Source: Amblyomma americanum
Taxonomy: Eukaryota > Arthropoda > Arachnida > Ixodida > Ixodidae
DNA length: 64,000 nt
Direction of reading: 5' to 3'
NCBI RefSeq assembly: GCF_052857255.1
Contig: NC_135505.1
Coordinates: 137,014,356 to 137,078,355, forward strand
Under the pieces are notes generated by a model. The model did not search any database, was not told the origin of the DNA, and worked only from the letters and a program-made list of their open reading frames with translations. Below, in pieces: positions 9,882 through 23,700 of the stretch. The stretch's first letter is position 1; every line of letters starts with the position of its first letter. The position numbers were made by a program, and so were the translations under genes.

Positions 9882-12129
9882 GCTGTTTATTTGTTGACTT
9901 CGGCGGGGGGTCTCCTTTGTGTCCCGCGACTTCCAGAGGCGCGGCTGCGTGAGAAATGCAGGGGAGGCTGTCATGTTTTTTTCTCGTTTCCCGTCTTACG
10001 TTGACTTCTCTCGAATCTCGGGCTTCTGGCGCTTAACGGTGACGTGCGAGGGCTTCTAACGAGGCGATACAAAAAGTTCCTTGCCTTCCCCCTCCCCTAC
10101 CTTCGCGGCCTCCCCTTTCACTAATCACCGCCCCCTAGAACGGAGAGTGCATTGGCTGCGAATGAAAAGCTGGGGTGCAGGTGCCGCTTGCATGCATTCG
10201 CTGTGGGCCGTCACCTACGGACAGGTAATCCGTGCATGCCATTGCCTTCTTGGCGGCTTTCGGGGTGCCTACACCCGCTTCTGTCAAGGCCTACGAAAGC
10301 GGCTTGGCGGTACGGAATATGCTGTACAGCGCATGTACGCCTGTCAAGATGTCTTTGCTGGACGAAGTACAACAGTGGTGGGCTAGGAAACAGACAGCTA
10401 TTGTGGGATCTATGACCGGAGAGCTATTTTGAGCCGGTGGGTGTTGGCATCAGAGCGGAGAAAGGCAATGGTAGTATTTAGCGCAGCAGATGGTGACCCT
10501 TCACCGTTAGCTTCTGGAAGCGTATAATAACTTCCGGATATTCCAAACGTGCGAATTTGAGAACCTCTTGCGCTAGAAGTTGACTGTTTCGTCACATGCA
10601 GGCAGGTTAAGATGCAGAAGGCTTAATTAAGCAATCGCTTTTCCTGCCCGATTTTCGAATCTGTTTCGATCGATTTGCTTCTAACACGCGTACGATTGTT
10701 TTGAGGGCGGCTGCATGGGCAGGAGAAAAGGATTGACTTTAGAGGAAGGCAAACAAAAATAAATTTTCTTTGAGTCGCCATTGTTCCACTTTGTGCGAAA
10801 AACGCGTGCCAACTCACCCAGGTGGCTGGTCCTTTCTGTCAATTAAGAACAGAGATTCTCTAGGATAGACAAGAGGCAGACGCCGTGTACTAGAGTGTTT
10901 CAGTTATGAAGGACTATTTCTTTACGGCGAGGGAAGAACAGCTGTGAGGACGGAGGTTTACACCCTTCGGCTTGAATACGAGTCTCGCTTGAAAGTCTTA
11001 CTTGGAAGCCAATATTGTGCGAACGAGACTGCATTCGCGTCGTTTTTGCGAGATAGCGACGGTCTGTGCTGGGGGCTTGGATTGTTGAGTGCCTGAGACG
11101 TTAGCATTTTTTCGAGAACACCTAAAAGAAAGTGAGCATCTGGTACTGTTATTGCCTTGTGCTCGTAATTTGCAAAACATGCAAATGCAACACATGCAAG
11201 TGCGCAGGAAGTTTACCATGAAGCTTGTGCCTTTCCTTTCCTCACAATAGCTTGTTTCTTCCTAAGCCTGAGAATTTGTAGAATTACTTGCAGCTGTTGC
11301 ATTACTGTCGTGAAGAAAATTTCAAGAATGTTAAAATGTGTGAGGATCAAATTAGGCGTGTGGCCCGGATGCTTTTGATTCATTTTGTAAGTGTTTATTA
11401 TCGCAACATGAATAGCTTCGTGGTTTGTGTATATTAGCGATCGTTGGTGTTCATCTGACTGCAAAAGCTAGCTCCGGTTTATTTAAAAACAAACAAACAA
11501 AATAGGTGTTTTCAGTGTGAATTAGAGTGTCCGGGTGAGAGGTTTTGTATTGTTCGTCGATATTATATCCAGATGAAGTTCTCATTGAGGCCAGAATGGA
11601 GTAGTACTCAGCATCATAACGTACCTGCGCTGGCACTGTGCTGGATTCAACATGCATTTAATGAACAACGCCTGTTTATAAATTTCTGGTATCCAGTGAA
11701 GGACGTGCGTTTAACTGCAGAATATATTTGCAGTAGTGAGGAAGCGCAGCTTGATGGGCCAGTTGGTGAATGATCAAAAAAAAAAAACAGCAGGAAAGGA
11801 CGCGTTCACAACAAGTAGGAAGACGATGCTGATGTAGACAGCGTCGTCCTGTCTGCTTCTTCTTATGAACGCGACCTTTTCCGTTGTATTTTTCCTTGAT
11901 ATTTCGAGAAGTTTTGCCTGAACTGGCCACAGACAGGTAATATCCGGGGGATAGGAAGGAAAGGCATACCTCAATGATTGCTGGAGATGTTCACCAGGTT
12001 GGCTACTCGAGATGAGCACTTCTGGACTGTTGTCCCTCATCACATCTAATATCTATTAAGGCTTGAGTCCCAGCACCTGTATCTAGCAAAGTGCGTCTAT
12101 AGTAAGAAAAGCAGAGTAGGTCGTCGTGG
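9882..12129. other. Gene A-gene B intergenic, part 1
   Basis: No supported gene or RNA. Sequence just right of 9842/9881 would hold the gene A promoter, but I see no convincing TATA box. Confidence 0.4.
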
Positions 12130-12149
12130 GTGTACCGTCTTGTTAATTT

Positions 12150-12476
12150 GACTCGGCCACATCTGACTCAAATCTGGATGAGGGAACAAAGGCGAGTTAA
12201 TGATATCCTAGTAGAAATCAAGAGGAAGAAATGGGCTTGGGCACGGCATGCAATGGGAAGGCAAGATAACCGCCGGTCCTTAAGGGTAACGGAGTGGATT
12301 CCAAGAGAAGGCAAGCATACGAGGGGGCAGCAGAGAGCTAGGTGGGTGGATGAGGTTAAGAAGTTTGCTGTCATACAGTGGGCGCAGCTGGCAAGTACAG
12401 GGTTAATTGGAGAGATATGGGAGAGGCCTTTGCCCTGCAGTGGGCGTAGTCAGACTGATGATGATGATGATGATGA
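12150..12476 (+). repeat. Non-LTR retrotransposon 3' end with (GAT)n tail
   Basis: An open frame encodes IWMREQRRVNDIL, WARHAMGRQDNRR, TEWIPREGK, TRGQQRARW and then WERPLPCSG, followed directly by a (GAT)n tail at 12455-12476. The pattern W.G/RH.M.R..NR and G.Q..RW is the C-terminal region of RTE/I-type LINEs of arthropods. Only the 3' end is present, as expected for 5' truncation. Confidence 0.75.
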
Positions 12477-13018
12477 CTGTTTGAATGAACCTAGACCTGC
12501 GGGAAGGCTTTAGATATTCGTCATTTGGAGATACCAGGCGAAGCTAGGGGGCACACCTTGCTGAAAGTGCTGAATGAAAAGAAGCTTCAGGAAGCGAAGA
12601 GGCTCATGGAACACAGGGAATTGTTCTCACCTTGATGAGACGAAAGGCTGTTCGGGCAGCCTCTCAAAGTATGGAAAGGCCGTACGGTGGTGGCATTAGA
12701 ATCCTGCGGGACTGCTGATGGAAGCCGCAGTGAAAGTTCCACATCATGTTGTGATTCTTTGTGGACCCACTTTGGAGGCTGCCTGGCAACTCCGCGCCGG
12801 ACCTTTCCCATCATTTTTGCGCAGTGACCTTCTGTGGAGGCTTAGAAGCTATAATGTTCAGGTGCTGAGCTCAAGTCCATGTGTTCGAACCCGGCAGTCG
12901 CGGCCGCATTTAAACGGAGGAAGAAGTAAAAAACAATTATGCCTATACTGAGATTTCAGTGCACATTAAAAGCGCACAGGCAGTAAAAGTTAATTAGGAG
13001 CCCACCGCCATGGCGTAT

Positions 13019-13107
13019 CCCGTAGCCTACTAAATAGTTTTTACTAGTAAAAGCTAACCAATAATTATCGCGCAACTACTTTTGCTACTAGGCGAAGCCT
13101 ACGGGCT
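13019..13107. repeat. Small inverted-repeat element
   Basis: Begins CCCGTAGCCTACTAAATAG and ends in CTACTAGGCGAAGCCTACGGG, imperfect inverted repeats around an AT-rich middle with TTTTTACTAGTAAAAG. About 89 bp, no coding capacity. Confidence 0.5.
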
Positions 13108-14892
13108 CTTATTCAACAGTGAAGTGAATATGTTCTTACTCACCACACAATCTCTAGTCTGCAGCGACTCAGCCGAGGGAGTTGGTCAAAGTGCGAGACT
13201 GTGCTGAGGTCCCTCCTAGAAGTCATGCTGCGCGCAGAGGCCTTCGGGCGCACTAAGCTTCCCTGCCACTCTACAGGCTTGTAATCACACAAAACAAGCA
13301 GGGTGCGGTACGTGCAAGGCGGAAGCGTGCTAATTAGCCGGGGCAGTTGTCCGGGTCCTCTCCACGTCAGTGCCAATTAAAGTTAAGAGTTAGTTGTTAT
13401 ATCCGGGCTGATACTACAGTAAGCAAAGATTGCATCGGACTGCATTGAAAATTTTGTTTCTACCATCACAACACTTTCATGGGTCAAGACTTGTCTTTGT
13501 ATCGCTTCAGTATTTAATATATTTATACGTAATCATAAAGAAAAAACCACTGTGGAGTTAACGAAACTAGACTAACAAGGTAAGGGCGCGCATTTTGTTG
13601 TCGAGACGGGTAGTGTGCCACAAGGACTGTTTTTTGCGCCTTCTTCGAGCCGAAACATACTTAACAGCTTAAGGCATGATCTAAGGGTTCCGGGAAAGTG
13701 TGCCTTCTTACTCGACCTCCTTGGGACGCTTGCGGTCTTATCGCGCTAATTAGGATTACCGCCACACCTCTAGGTTCAATTTGCGTCGGAATTGCGGGCC
13801 GACGTAAGAGCTCTTGCCGACCTATGCCACTTCCAGTCTGCAGCGCGTGGCTTCTTGACATCTGGACGGCGTGTTTGTGGTCTTGACGTTAGCCGTGGAA
13901 GCCGTGTTTCCGCAAAGATGGCGTTACGAAGGCAGGAGAAGCGAAAGCTTCGTTATTCCTTGGATACTTGCATGTTTTTCCCCTTTTTTCTTGGGATTGT
14001 GTGTCTGTCTGTGTGTGCGTGCCTGGAGGTCGGACCTTCGTGTTTTGTGGCTCGCACCGCTGCGCTTGGGTCGTTACGGCCGGCACGTTTCGTGGGTTGC
14101 CCGAGATCCGAGAGACTGCTTTATCACTCGTTCGCAGACGCTGCCGCACCGGCGTTCGTGACTTGGTCCCACGCACGGAGCTGGAGTCCTGAACTTTTCG
14201 CCTCGCAACTGTGACCCGCCTCTTCTGGTCTGTCTGTAGCAAGAAATGACGGAAATGTCGAAAATTTAATGCTGCTTCAATATTTTTCGTCAACGCATTT
14301 CTCTCGGGGCCGCGCACATTGGTTGCGGATTTAGGAATTGGAAGACTCGGACCACTGAGGTAATCATACACGTAGTGGAAATAGCAGGAAATTTAATTGG
14401 GGGAGAAATGTAATGCAGAGAAGAGATAACCGTTGACCTGTTAGAGTGCATAACACGGGGATTAAAACGTGCCGTAAGGCGGCAGAGGGTCGAGTGAGGA
14501 AGTAAGATAAAAGAAAAATATCCTACAATAAGGCGATGGAGGCTGAGGCCGTGCAGGACTGATTGGAAGTAGGCAGAAGACGTAACTTGACTAGTGCTGC
14601 TGCTGCTGCTGATGATGATGAAACTTGCAACCGTAGCAGCTTTTCTGGAGTAGCGAAAGTGCTACTGAACTCGCATTGGCTCTTCTGATGCTGTGGCTGT
14701 GTGTTGACGGTAGCCGCTGTCAACAGGTATCACGCTCTACTGACCAGTGAAGGCTGAAAGCTGGGCTAGCAGGTTGTACATTGTTAATTACAAAAGACTA
14801 GCGCTATAGACGAGGACACAGAAATAGAAGCATGTCGTCCTTACCGACGAGACACAACAGCCGGCGCGTTAGACTGGTTTCTTGATTTACAC

Positions 14893-15016
14893 ATCAAGCA
14901 GCACATGTAATGTGGCCAATATTGGAAATTGATGGTTTCATTATGGGCCTTTGTTGGACCGACATTTGACAGTATTTTCCAATATAGGGCCAATATTGGG
15001 ACCCGCGCTGCTTGGA
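14893..15016. repeat. CCAATATTGG inverted-repeat element
   Basis: AAGCAGCACA followed by GGCCAATATTGG on the left is mirrored by GGCCAATATTGGGA and GCGCTGCTTGG on the right. It resembles a small MITE-type repeat. Confidence 0.5.
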
Positions 15017-16139
15017 AGCTCATTCTATGCCGTCACGGATACGGACTACCGACGCAGTGACTTAGTCCCTAGCATTAAAACAGTAGATACCGTAAAATAC
15101 CGAGCAAGTGCACACCTAACATTTGAACATAACCACGAAATATTGAGGTCATGGGCGCTTCTACGGTACGGGCTCTAAAATCCAGAATGGCCACATGGTG
15201 AAGTGGGACCTTGCTTGGTACGACGACCGATCATTAAAGTGTAGATGAGTAAAATATGTGCGTCACTAAAAGCTTACTCGTGTGGGGACCGTTATAAACA
15301 GCTGGCTTTGTCCCAGAGGGACGGATTCATCCAAATTTCATCGGCAGGTTTAGCCATTTACCAGCTTTGTCTTGCACTTGTCTGATTCAGCACAACTGGA
15401 AGGGCTAAACAATAAACAATGACTGCAGTTTCAATGTCAGGAATGAGGCGGAAAAATGCGGAGAGAAAGAAGGGAATTACAACGCGCAGCTTGGCTTGCG
15501 GGACAATCGCTTTACTGTGTTCTCGCGTGTTGTCTTCAGAATAAAAGTAGCCGTTGAAATTGAGGGTATTCCGGCTCAGTGAACACTTCTGTCGCTAGCA
15601 TAGGCTCTTCACTTTGCTTTGGCTCTCAAGCACTTTTTGTTCTAGAGGAAAATACAAAATTAAAGTCAAATTTCTGACAGGAAATTTGAATAACGCTTGG
15701 AGGTCGAAAAGTCCGAACGAGGCTCTTGACTAGTCAGCTCTTCTATGAGAAATTTACGTTTTTTTTTGCGAGAGGCTTCAAAGCGAGGCCGGCCTTCCAC
15801 TCCAGACCAGGTTTCATATATGCGATGTCAGTGCGCTCGAGCTAAAAAATTGAAATGTGTGGATGTTTACAATAGAAAGCTAAACCTTGTGTGCTATTTA
15901 CGGGGGCGTTCTGAAATAACTTTGACCGCTAACGTTTTTTTTTCTTTGCAGCTTGTGTTGAACTACCAGTGCTCAAGTAGCTTTGCATTCCTTGACTTTT
16001 GAAATGTGATGGTCGCGGTCAAGAACTTAACAGACAAATTCGGCGCGCATCAGCAGAACACCGTAGGCATTTTGCACACGGTAGCAGACACACCACACGC
16101 GAGCTGGAACTGACGTTTCCGAGTTCATGCAAACGCCCA

Positions 16140-16400
16140 ACACTGCGAACAAAAACTTCTGCCTCACCCACTCGACCCGCTTCCGGTCTCTTAACGTTAC
16201 ACCCATCACTTTTCTTTCCATGGCTCGCTGTGCTGTCCTTAACTTAAGCTTAACAGTTTTTCGTTAGCCTCCATGTTTCTGCCCCGTAGGTGAGTGCCGG
16301 TAAGATACAGCTGTTGTACACTTTTCTCTTGAGGGATATTGGTAACCTGCCATTCATGATCGGAGAGAACCTGCCATATAAGGCGATGATTACCTTTTCT
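16140..16400 (-). repeat. Non-LTR retrotransposon fragment
   Basis: On the minus strand the fragment encodes KVYNSCILPALTYGAETW and, after decay, MERKVMGVTLRDRKRVEWV. These are hallmark post-RT segments of arthropod LINEs. They lie just upstream of the C-terminal segment seen at 12150, so both probably come from one family. Confidence 0.75.
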
Positions 16401-17072
16401 TCATTAGCTTGTTGTTCGTCTTGCTGGCCTTACTGGCTTATGCTTGGCTCGCGTTAGCATTGTCAGCGGCATGAGGCGCACGGTGGCCTAATACTGAAAT
16501 ATGTATACTCTTGCGACTCTTGAAAGTAGCGTGAAGGAGCCTGAAAATCTGCAATAAAGATAACGGTTCTTAGTTTATGCCTATCATAACAAGATTCATA
16601 GCCACGGACACAAAATTTGACGAAATGCAAAACTGGTCAAAAAAACTACGAATCACATATCTTACATTGGGATAGCGTAGGACTTACTGCATTATTCCGT
16701 TTAGAGACTGCATAAAAATAATTTAGCAAGAAAACAGTCTTCTCTTCCTCAATTCTTTGCTGTCCTTGCCGTTACTGGATGACATTGAAGAGCTAGACAC
16801 GCAAACTACTATTCATAAAGCTTTATTTATTCAATGACAAGTAGAAACATCACACAGCAGGACATTGCTATATTTGTGGTTCAGCAAAGAATGCTTTAAA
16901 GGGTTAAACCATGGAATTTGTTTTCGTTGCTTTGCGGAGGTTTCGTATTCTGAATTTTTTCCCTAAAAAATGTATCAAACACGGCTTCAGTTTTTACAAA
17001 TTGCGCCTCGCCGTACTCAGCAATTTCTGGACGAAAACATTTTTCAGCGGCAAGCCATTTCTGACCGCAGAT

Positions 17073-17485
17073 TTTTTTCATATAATGTAAGGTTTTAGTA
17101 TAGCAATCAATTTATTTGCAGATCATCCGATGGCAGTCTTGAATTCTTTTTCTATTTACGAATTCTAGAGCCCCGTGTACTGTGCGATGTCAGTGCACGT
17201 TAAAGAACCCCAGGTGGTCGAAATTTCCGGAGCCCTTCACTACGGCGTCCCTCATAGCCTGAGTCGCTTTGGGACGTTAAACCCCCGTAAACTAAACTAA
17301 ACTTTTTCTATTCACGTTTCTGCTATTGTCAAAAGTGTTCCCCATTGGTTTTCTATGGCAGTCTTAAATGTGCGATGCGATCGATGGAAACACTTTAAAA
17401 GAAAGATTTTGCTACGTATCAGAATAATGGACCATTACCTTCAATATCAGCATAACAGTGTCTTACAATTTTCCAATTTTCGAAA
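17073..17485. repeat. Interspersed repeat split by a SINE
   Basis: Second copy of the repeat at 6625-6885 (TTTTTTTCATATAATG, CCATTGGTTTTC, AAAGAAAGATTTTGCTACG). It is interrupted at 17161-17301 by a SINE. Confidence 0.7.
17161..17301 (+). repeat. SINE family 2, 5' truncated
   Basis: Starts AATTCTAGAGCCCCGTG, contains the core GTCAGTGCACGTTAAAGAAC and ends GGGACGTTAAAC plus an AAACTA-type tail. Flanking duplicates CTTTTTCTATTTACG (17146-17160) and CTTTTTCTATTCACG (17302-17316) form a 15-bp target-site duplication with one mismatch. Confidence 0.88.
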
Positions 17486-17577
17486 TTTTTTCCCGAGAAA
17501 GCTGGACTTGTAAAGCTTCGGCGCATGGCGACATAATATGACACAGCTTCAGGAGAGGAGGAGAATTGGAAAACGAG

Positions 17578-17784
17578 CTACAACGGCGGTTGTTCTGCAT
17601 TTTCCACATCCAGGTCCGTGTAGCCTTCATCGGAGCGTACGGACGCCTCAATCCACTCGGCGTAGGCGTCCACCCGTACGTAGACACCCGGTGGACCGGC
17701 ACAGCCCATGCCGTGTGAGACGATGCCGGCCTGGACGTAGCCGCCTGCTTCCGCCTTGACGAAGAGTGGCCCGCCGGAGTCACC
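17578..17784 (-). CDS. Gene B exon 8 (catalytic Ser exon, stop)
   Basis: Acceptor ccttccag|GGTGAC at 17786-17785; stop TAG at 17580-17578. It begins with GDSGGPLF, includes [15 protein letters not shown] and ends [11 protein letters not shown] plus an acidic tail. Confidence 0.95.
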   Translation of the reverse strand, partial: GDSGGPLFVKAEAGGYVQAGIVSHGMGCAGPPGVYVRVDAYAEWIEASVRSDEGYTDLDVENAEQPPL

Positions 17785-20700
17785 CTGGAAGGAGGACGTA
17801 TAACACAACGTTTCCGCGAAGATGGCAGAGAGTTTTGAAGCGAAAAGCTGCACTACGCTAGGAAAAGCAGTCGTCGTGCAGGCCGGAGAACGACCTCGAA
17901 CGACCTTCAGCCCAGCCACGTTAGCCGTGTATGAACGCATGTGGTACAATTATGATGTCGAACCCTTGACCCCTCACCTTGACCCATGACCTTTAGTTAA
18001 CTTCTGACCTCTGACCTTTGACCTTTGATATTGGGTGTCCTTTGGGTCGACCTTTGACCTTGAGAACATCCGAAGGGGTGATGTGAAGCCACGTTATGAG
18101 ATCCGATGGAGGTGCCGTAATACCATGTGATACACGTCATAGCGACGTGGTCGTCTTTGTATATATAGAACGGCTGTCGCGAGCGTGTAGCGGAGCTGCC
18201 ATGGACGAGCCTCAGACGCTTAGCAAGTGTCCTTGCTTTTTGTTGAATTGCAGGGTTAGGCAAGTTAATCCACTGCCAATTTTTAGCGTAGCGGAGACGT
18301 CCCAGCGCACACGTATACAGGACCAGGCGAGTGCCTGACGCGCGTATGCGCAGTGGCAAGCAAGCGCTTCTGTCTTGCCATAGTGCAATCCTGGTCGGAA
18401 AAAAAATCGACAGAACTTTTCAAATATACGACAAAACATTTGACAGTTCTGTCGTATATTTGTCGTAGTTCTGTCGTAACGACAGATTTTTCTGTCGTTA
18501 CGGCAAAACATTTTGTAGCTTTGTCATAGGCAGATTTTTCTGTTGTTCTGTAGTATTTTTCTGTAGTATTGTAGTTGTTTCTGCTCTACTTTTCTGTAGT
18601 CTATAGATCTGTAGTACTTTTTTGTAGTAACTACGAAAAATGCGGTTTTAACGGCAAACATTTCTGTTCTTACTACAAGTTTTTGGGAAAAAGGATTACG
18701 GAAAGTTTGTTTTCGCGACAGAAACTTTTTTGTTGCGTTTTTAGACTGGGATAGCATGGATTTTGGATATATTGGCTAGTTGGTCCAAGGTGACAAGACA
18801 ATGAAGCTTAGCGCTATAGTACCTATTCGTATGGCTCGGGTTGGACTTAGTTGAGCTAAACAAAACACTCAGCACAAATAAAAGTTGAACTAAATTGAGA
18901 TATCACCATGTTGTAATCACAAGAAAACGGTGCTTTCACTGAAGATTTAACTTTTATAAGCAAGAAAAACACTCTGAAAGAGATATATACGTGTAGCCAC
19001 CAGAGGCCGTTTTCACATGCAAACTGCGGCGATATCAAGTCAGTTAGCTGACTTCAGTCGATCGCCATAGATCATGAGTCTATCATGATTGCCATGATCC
19101 TTTTCGCCATAGCGGCACGAGTCGATCGCCACAGAGCGCCGACTGTAACGCCACCAACTTCAGGTTAACTGTGGCGAAAGGTGGGGCCTTGTTTCCCAGT
19201 CGGTGTTCGCATATTCGTTCAGCGTTTCAATCCACGCTGGGTAACGAGTTCAAGCTTATTCTCTTTCTTACAAGGGAGGAGTACGGCGCTGAACACCCCT
19301 GCCACTCCCCTGTTGATCTTGGTGACGTCACCACGCCACCTAACTGTCATGCTGAGCCATTCTCCAGTCTAAGCGCATCCACTTGGGCTCACACCTAGCA
19401 CACATAATAAATATTTCTCTCTCGCTCTCTTCCGCGTTAAGACAAGTTCGCATGTCTAAGAAGCATTTGTGTGTTGTGTTGCACACCACAAAACGTCCCT
19501 CCTTACTAGCGGCCCTTACCTGACAGGAGCCGGTTTCATTGCCATAAGCGCAGTAGCTTATATCCTTCCTGTAGCCGAGATACTTGTTAGTTTCTGCACA
19601 GATGTCATTCGGTAGGATCTTGACAACCGTGTACATGAGGCGGTCTGTAGGTAAGCCGTCTGCGACGTAAAAAATACAGAAAAAAATAGGGCATTTTGGC
19701 GGTAAAATTCAGCGCGAACGGACGAAGGACACAGAAAGGGGACAAAACAAGCGCTGTGTCGCAACTAAGTTTTATTAAGAAGGAGCGCAAAAATATATAC
19801 ATATACCACCAAAATGACCTACATCCAACTCGCCCAACTCAACATTCTTCTGCAAAAAATAGGGCACACTTAATTGCATTTATGGTTTATGGGGGTTTAA
19901 CGTCCCAAAGCGACTTGGGCTACGAGGGACGCCATAGTGAAAGGCTCCGGAAATTCAACCGCCATGAAAGATGTTTAATGGAGGGGCATTGTTATATTGT
20001 GAGACGACAGACTTTTAGCGATGTAAATATATGTACAGCTCTGTCAGACAATCTCTTGGCGATCTCTAATATTTTGGTTGTATGGATGCTACTGTCGGAA
20101 TGATGCACCCGTCAGCAAAGCTTCCCAAAGTGCTTTTTGGCTGAGTTAACTGCCAACTCAAAGGTATTGTGGGCACACTAAACCGCACCTTCGGAGAGGC
20201 GTCCCCATCCAGCTACGACAGCTTCCTTGTTGAAGAAATCTGTTCGTGCCAGGGGAACACATATGGGCTTCGCGTTCTGTGCGTAGGGAAATGGTTTATC
20301 CACCTGGAAAAAAAAATAAATAGGCACTTTGAGAGCGAAGTTTTCAATGGTCTTAGGCGTCTAAAAAGCGTCTTAAGACAGAAGCGATTTTTTACCCGGA
20401 GGATGCATGGGACAGCCTAAATGTAACGATTGATGGCAAGTTTCCCGTATTTTTGACGGGTTGTTCTTTGGGATTTTTTAATTACTGTTTCTGCTACAAA
20501 ATCGCAATATGTTCTTGAGCATCCGCACTAAGCGGCTAAAATGCATAGCCGCTAAAGGTTATGTCAGTGTGGTAGTATGCAACATGCAACGTTGTAGTAT
20601 GCAACACGTTTGTATACGAACTGGCTTATTGGACACTGACTGACATTAGCACTCAGCATCTTGTACACTCACACAGCAAACCGATATAACTCTTGCCGAC

Positions 20701-23700
20701 TGAAAGGACCTCACAGAATTAAAACTACATGTTTCCAGTGGGTGATACCGTTCTTGACTATTCTTAGCGATAGCCATTCTTCCCTTTTCGGCACGACTGC
20801 AGTGTGGCCTTGTAATCCTTGTAGCGGTAGAATACCGATGATGCACAATTACCAGGATCGTACAGAAGTAATGATGTAAAATTTTTGCGCGCCAATCTCA
20901 AAGCTCACATGAATGGGAGTTACAAAAATTTAATTAGACAGTCTATAGGCTGTCCATAGACTGTCTATAAAGTCTATGGGCTCTCTATAGACAAGCACTA
21001 GAAAAGTCTATAGGCAAAAAAAAACCCTATAGACTGTCTATAGATTTATGGTCATACACTTTTATTATACTTTTTTATAGACAGTCTACAGACAATGAAT
21101 AGACAAATGCTAGGAAGGCAATATAGTCTATAAAAATCTATAGACTGTATATATACTATGTTTGTAAGGGAAATTGGTGGAGCACGGCGGAACCCCATGG
21201 CGCAGTGGGGTTGAAAATTCTTCACTCTCCCTGATCTGGCTCCATCTGTCTTCAACTTATTCAAATATTTTGAGACAAATACGAGGCCAAAGATTCGTGA
21301 CATCAAAAGTGAACCTTGCAGCGTTGCGTCACTGCGTCTACAAGGCTGGACTGGGGCGCTACAGAGAAGTGGTATTTTCAAGCCTCCCCACCGATGGGGG
21401 AAATGCCTGCGTTGAAATCGGGACTATGTGGAATATTGAAAAACACTCTAAAAAATAAAGTGACTCAGCTTCGTATTAAGGAATGGAGTGCAACGATTTG
21501 TAAAAATTTGTCGTTTTTTACTTTGGCCGGAACCCTGAACATAGATAGGGAGAACTTCAAATCCTGACTGATACTCATTGCATGGAGAAGGACGAAGACT
21601 TTATTCAGAAGGCGCGCAGTTTTGAAGTCGTCTACTGTGGCTATTGACCACTCTACGGTTATGCGTTGCAAGGCCAAACTGTCATATATAAAAAAAGCAC
21701 GTACCAGCAGGACTGCAATGTCATTGAACAACGGGACTGCACTGTACTCGGAATGGCGTCGTATCTTCACCACCTTGAGCTTGGTGCCTCGGTTGATATC
21801 TGTTTCCCCGTAGACGACGTCTATTTTGACTACTTCCTTCCCTAGACTGGCAACATTTGTAAAAGAGCATGCGGAGAGAAATACAGTCAGGTCAAGACTG
21901 CAGTACAGATGCTTCTGGCGTCTAAAGATGACTGTGTTCACTAAAACGCAGACTGATGGGCAAGCGCTGTATCTCCTCTCTTCTTCTTTAGTTCCTGTGC
22001 AGCAGAGCTCTTTGTTCACTAGCGCTGTCCTGTTCTGCTTTCGTTCAAGCATTAGCGCTGCCTTGGCCGCTATAACCCGAACCCATGCTTATTGGTAGAT
22101 ACAGAAAATATGCAGGCAATTCTGGGGCATCTTACATCTCGTATTGTAACCACTCAGGTGCATAAAGAGATCGTTTCAGTTTACTCTTTTCCTTCCTAGA
22201 AAAAAATAATTGAAAATTGGTTCTTGGGGAAAGGAAATGGCACAGTATGTCTCACATCTCGGCGGACACTTGAACCGCGCCGTAAGGGAAGGGATAAAGG
22301 AGTGAGTGAAATAAGAAAAAAGAAAAAGGTGTCGTAGTAGAGGGCTCCAGAACCAATCCCCCGCCGTGGGTATGTGCCATTAAGCCTGAGGATATCATCA
22401 TCATCGTCATAAATAATTTCGACCACTTGGGGATCTTTAACGTGCACTGACATTGTACAGCACACGGGCGCCTTTGCGTTTCGCCTCCACCGAAACGCTG
22501 CCGCCGCGGTCGGGTTCGAACCCGGGTACTCCGGATCAGTAGCCGAGCTGCCTAACCACTGAGCCACCGCGGCGGGTAACCATAATGTTTTTCTCGTTTT
22601 GAAAGCTTCAATATATTTATTCCAATTTTCTCCCTATTTTATGCGTTCATCTGGACAACACTCCATTCTTTCGATGGTACACCGTGTCACAAAATCCAGT
22701 GGCTCTGAGAACGCTTCGAATTTCATGAAGTTGAGTTCGCGGTCAGCGTTACATTCGTTAACGCTATCTTTCGTCATTTGGGGTCTCAGAGTTTGTCATA
22801 ACAGCCTGAAATACCCAAATATAATGACATCACTATATGGACCTTAATGAGGTCATTGAGTGACTCCGAAACCTGGGTAACCTCACAATAATGTGCAGTG
22901 GCCCGCAGTAAGGACGTGGCGCCTGGTTATGATGCTTCCTCCGCATCTAGAGTCAAACGACGGAAAGTGGACCTTCAGGAACACCTGCAGGAAACAAAAA
23001 CGTCGCCAGTTCAGGCACCATGTGCAATTGATGGAAAGGAGACTAACACAGTGAAGAGATAACTGCATCGAACCTTTTCTGCTATGTACAACAAACTGCC
23101 CACCCTCCGCTGTCATTGATTTTAGCATCGAGGTGATAATTTTTGGAGTGCGATCAACTCTATCTCACATTGCCACCTCAGATTGCTAACTAGTTTTAGA
23201 GTTTATGGGCGTTTAGCGTTCCAACGAAACTGAGGCGGCTATGAGGGACGCAGTAGTGGCGGGCTCCGAATAGTTTCGACCACTTGGGACTATTTATTAA
23301 GGTATGTTTCCGAGCTAGTTGGTTCTGCATGTTAACTTGTGAAACAAGGCGAAACATTGGTACACATAAAAAAAAAACAGGACGACAAGCAATTATATAG
23401 CACCTTGTTTCACAAAGAATTCGTTAACGTGCATTGACATCGTGCAGTACACGGGAGACTCGCATTTCCTCTCGCCATCGAAATTCGGCCGGCGTGGCCG
23501 GGATTGAACACGAGTATTTCCGGTCAGCTGCCAAGCACCGCAGCCACTGTAACTGGTTAAATTTAGCATGACGACACATCGGAGTCGAATCTTGATTCAG
23601 TGTAACATTGCTCCTAATTTCTATTAAGGTTATTGGCTTCCCTAATAGAAGACACTGGCTGAGACTAGTGGGCATGCTAGAGCCCAGACTGTTAATATAA

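Larger units (their letters stand above)
12514..16139. other. Gene A-gene B intergenic, part 2
   Basis: No supported gene. Two small inverted-repeat elements are noted at 13019-13107 and 14893-15016, and a short CTG/GAT run near 14597-14620. Open frames at 13792-14371 are not recognised. Confidence 0.4.
17785..19519 (-). other. Gene B intron 7
   Basis: Carries the AGGTCA-rich element (17812-18292) next to exon 8 and a second AT-rich palindromic element (18395-18745). The remainder is not recognised. Confidence 0.6.

Noticed and set aside
13792..14371. Overlapping frames of 96-160 codons on both strands
   Set aside because: GC-rich local composition gives long frames on both strands; no motif supports either.
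22196..22567. 123-codon frame with RRNAKAP and [13 protein letters not shown]
   Set aside because: This peptide recurs at every family 1 SINE copy; it is a chance translation of the SINE.
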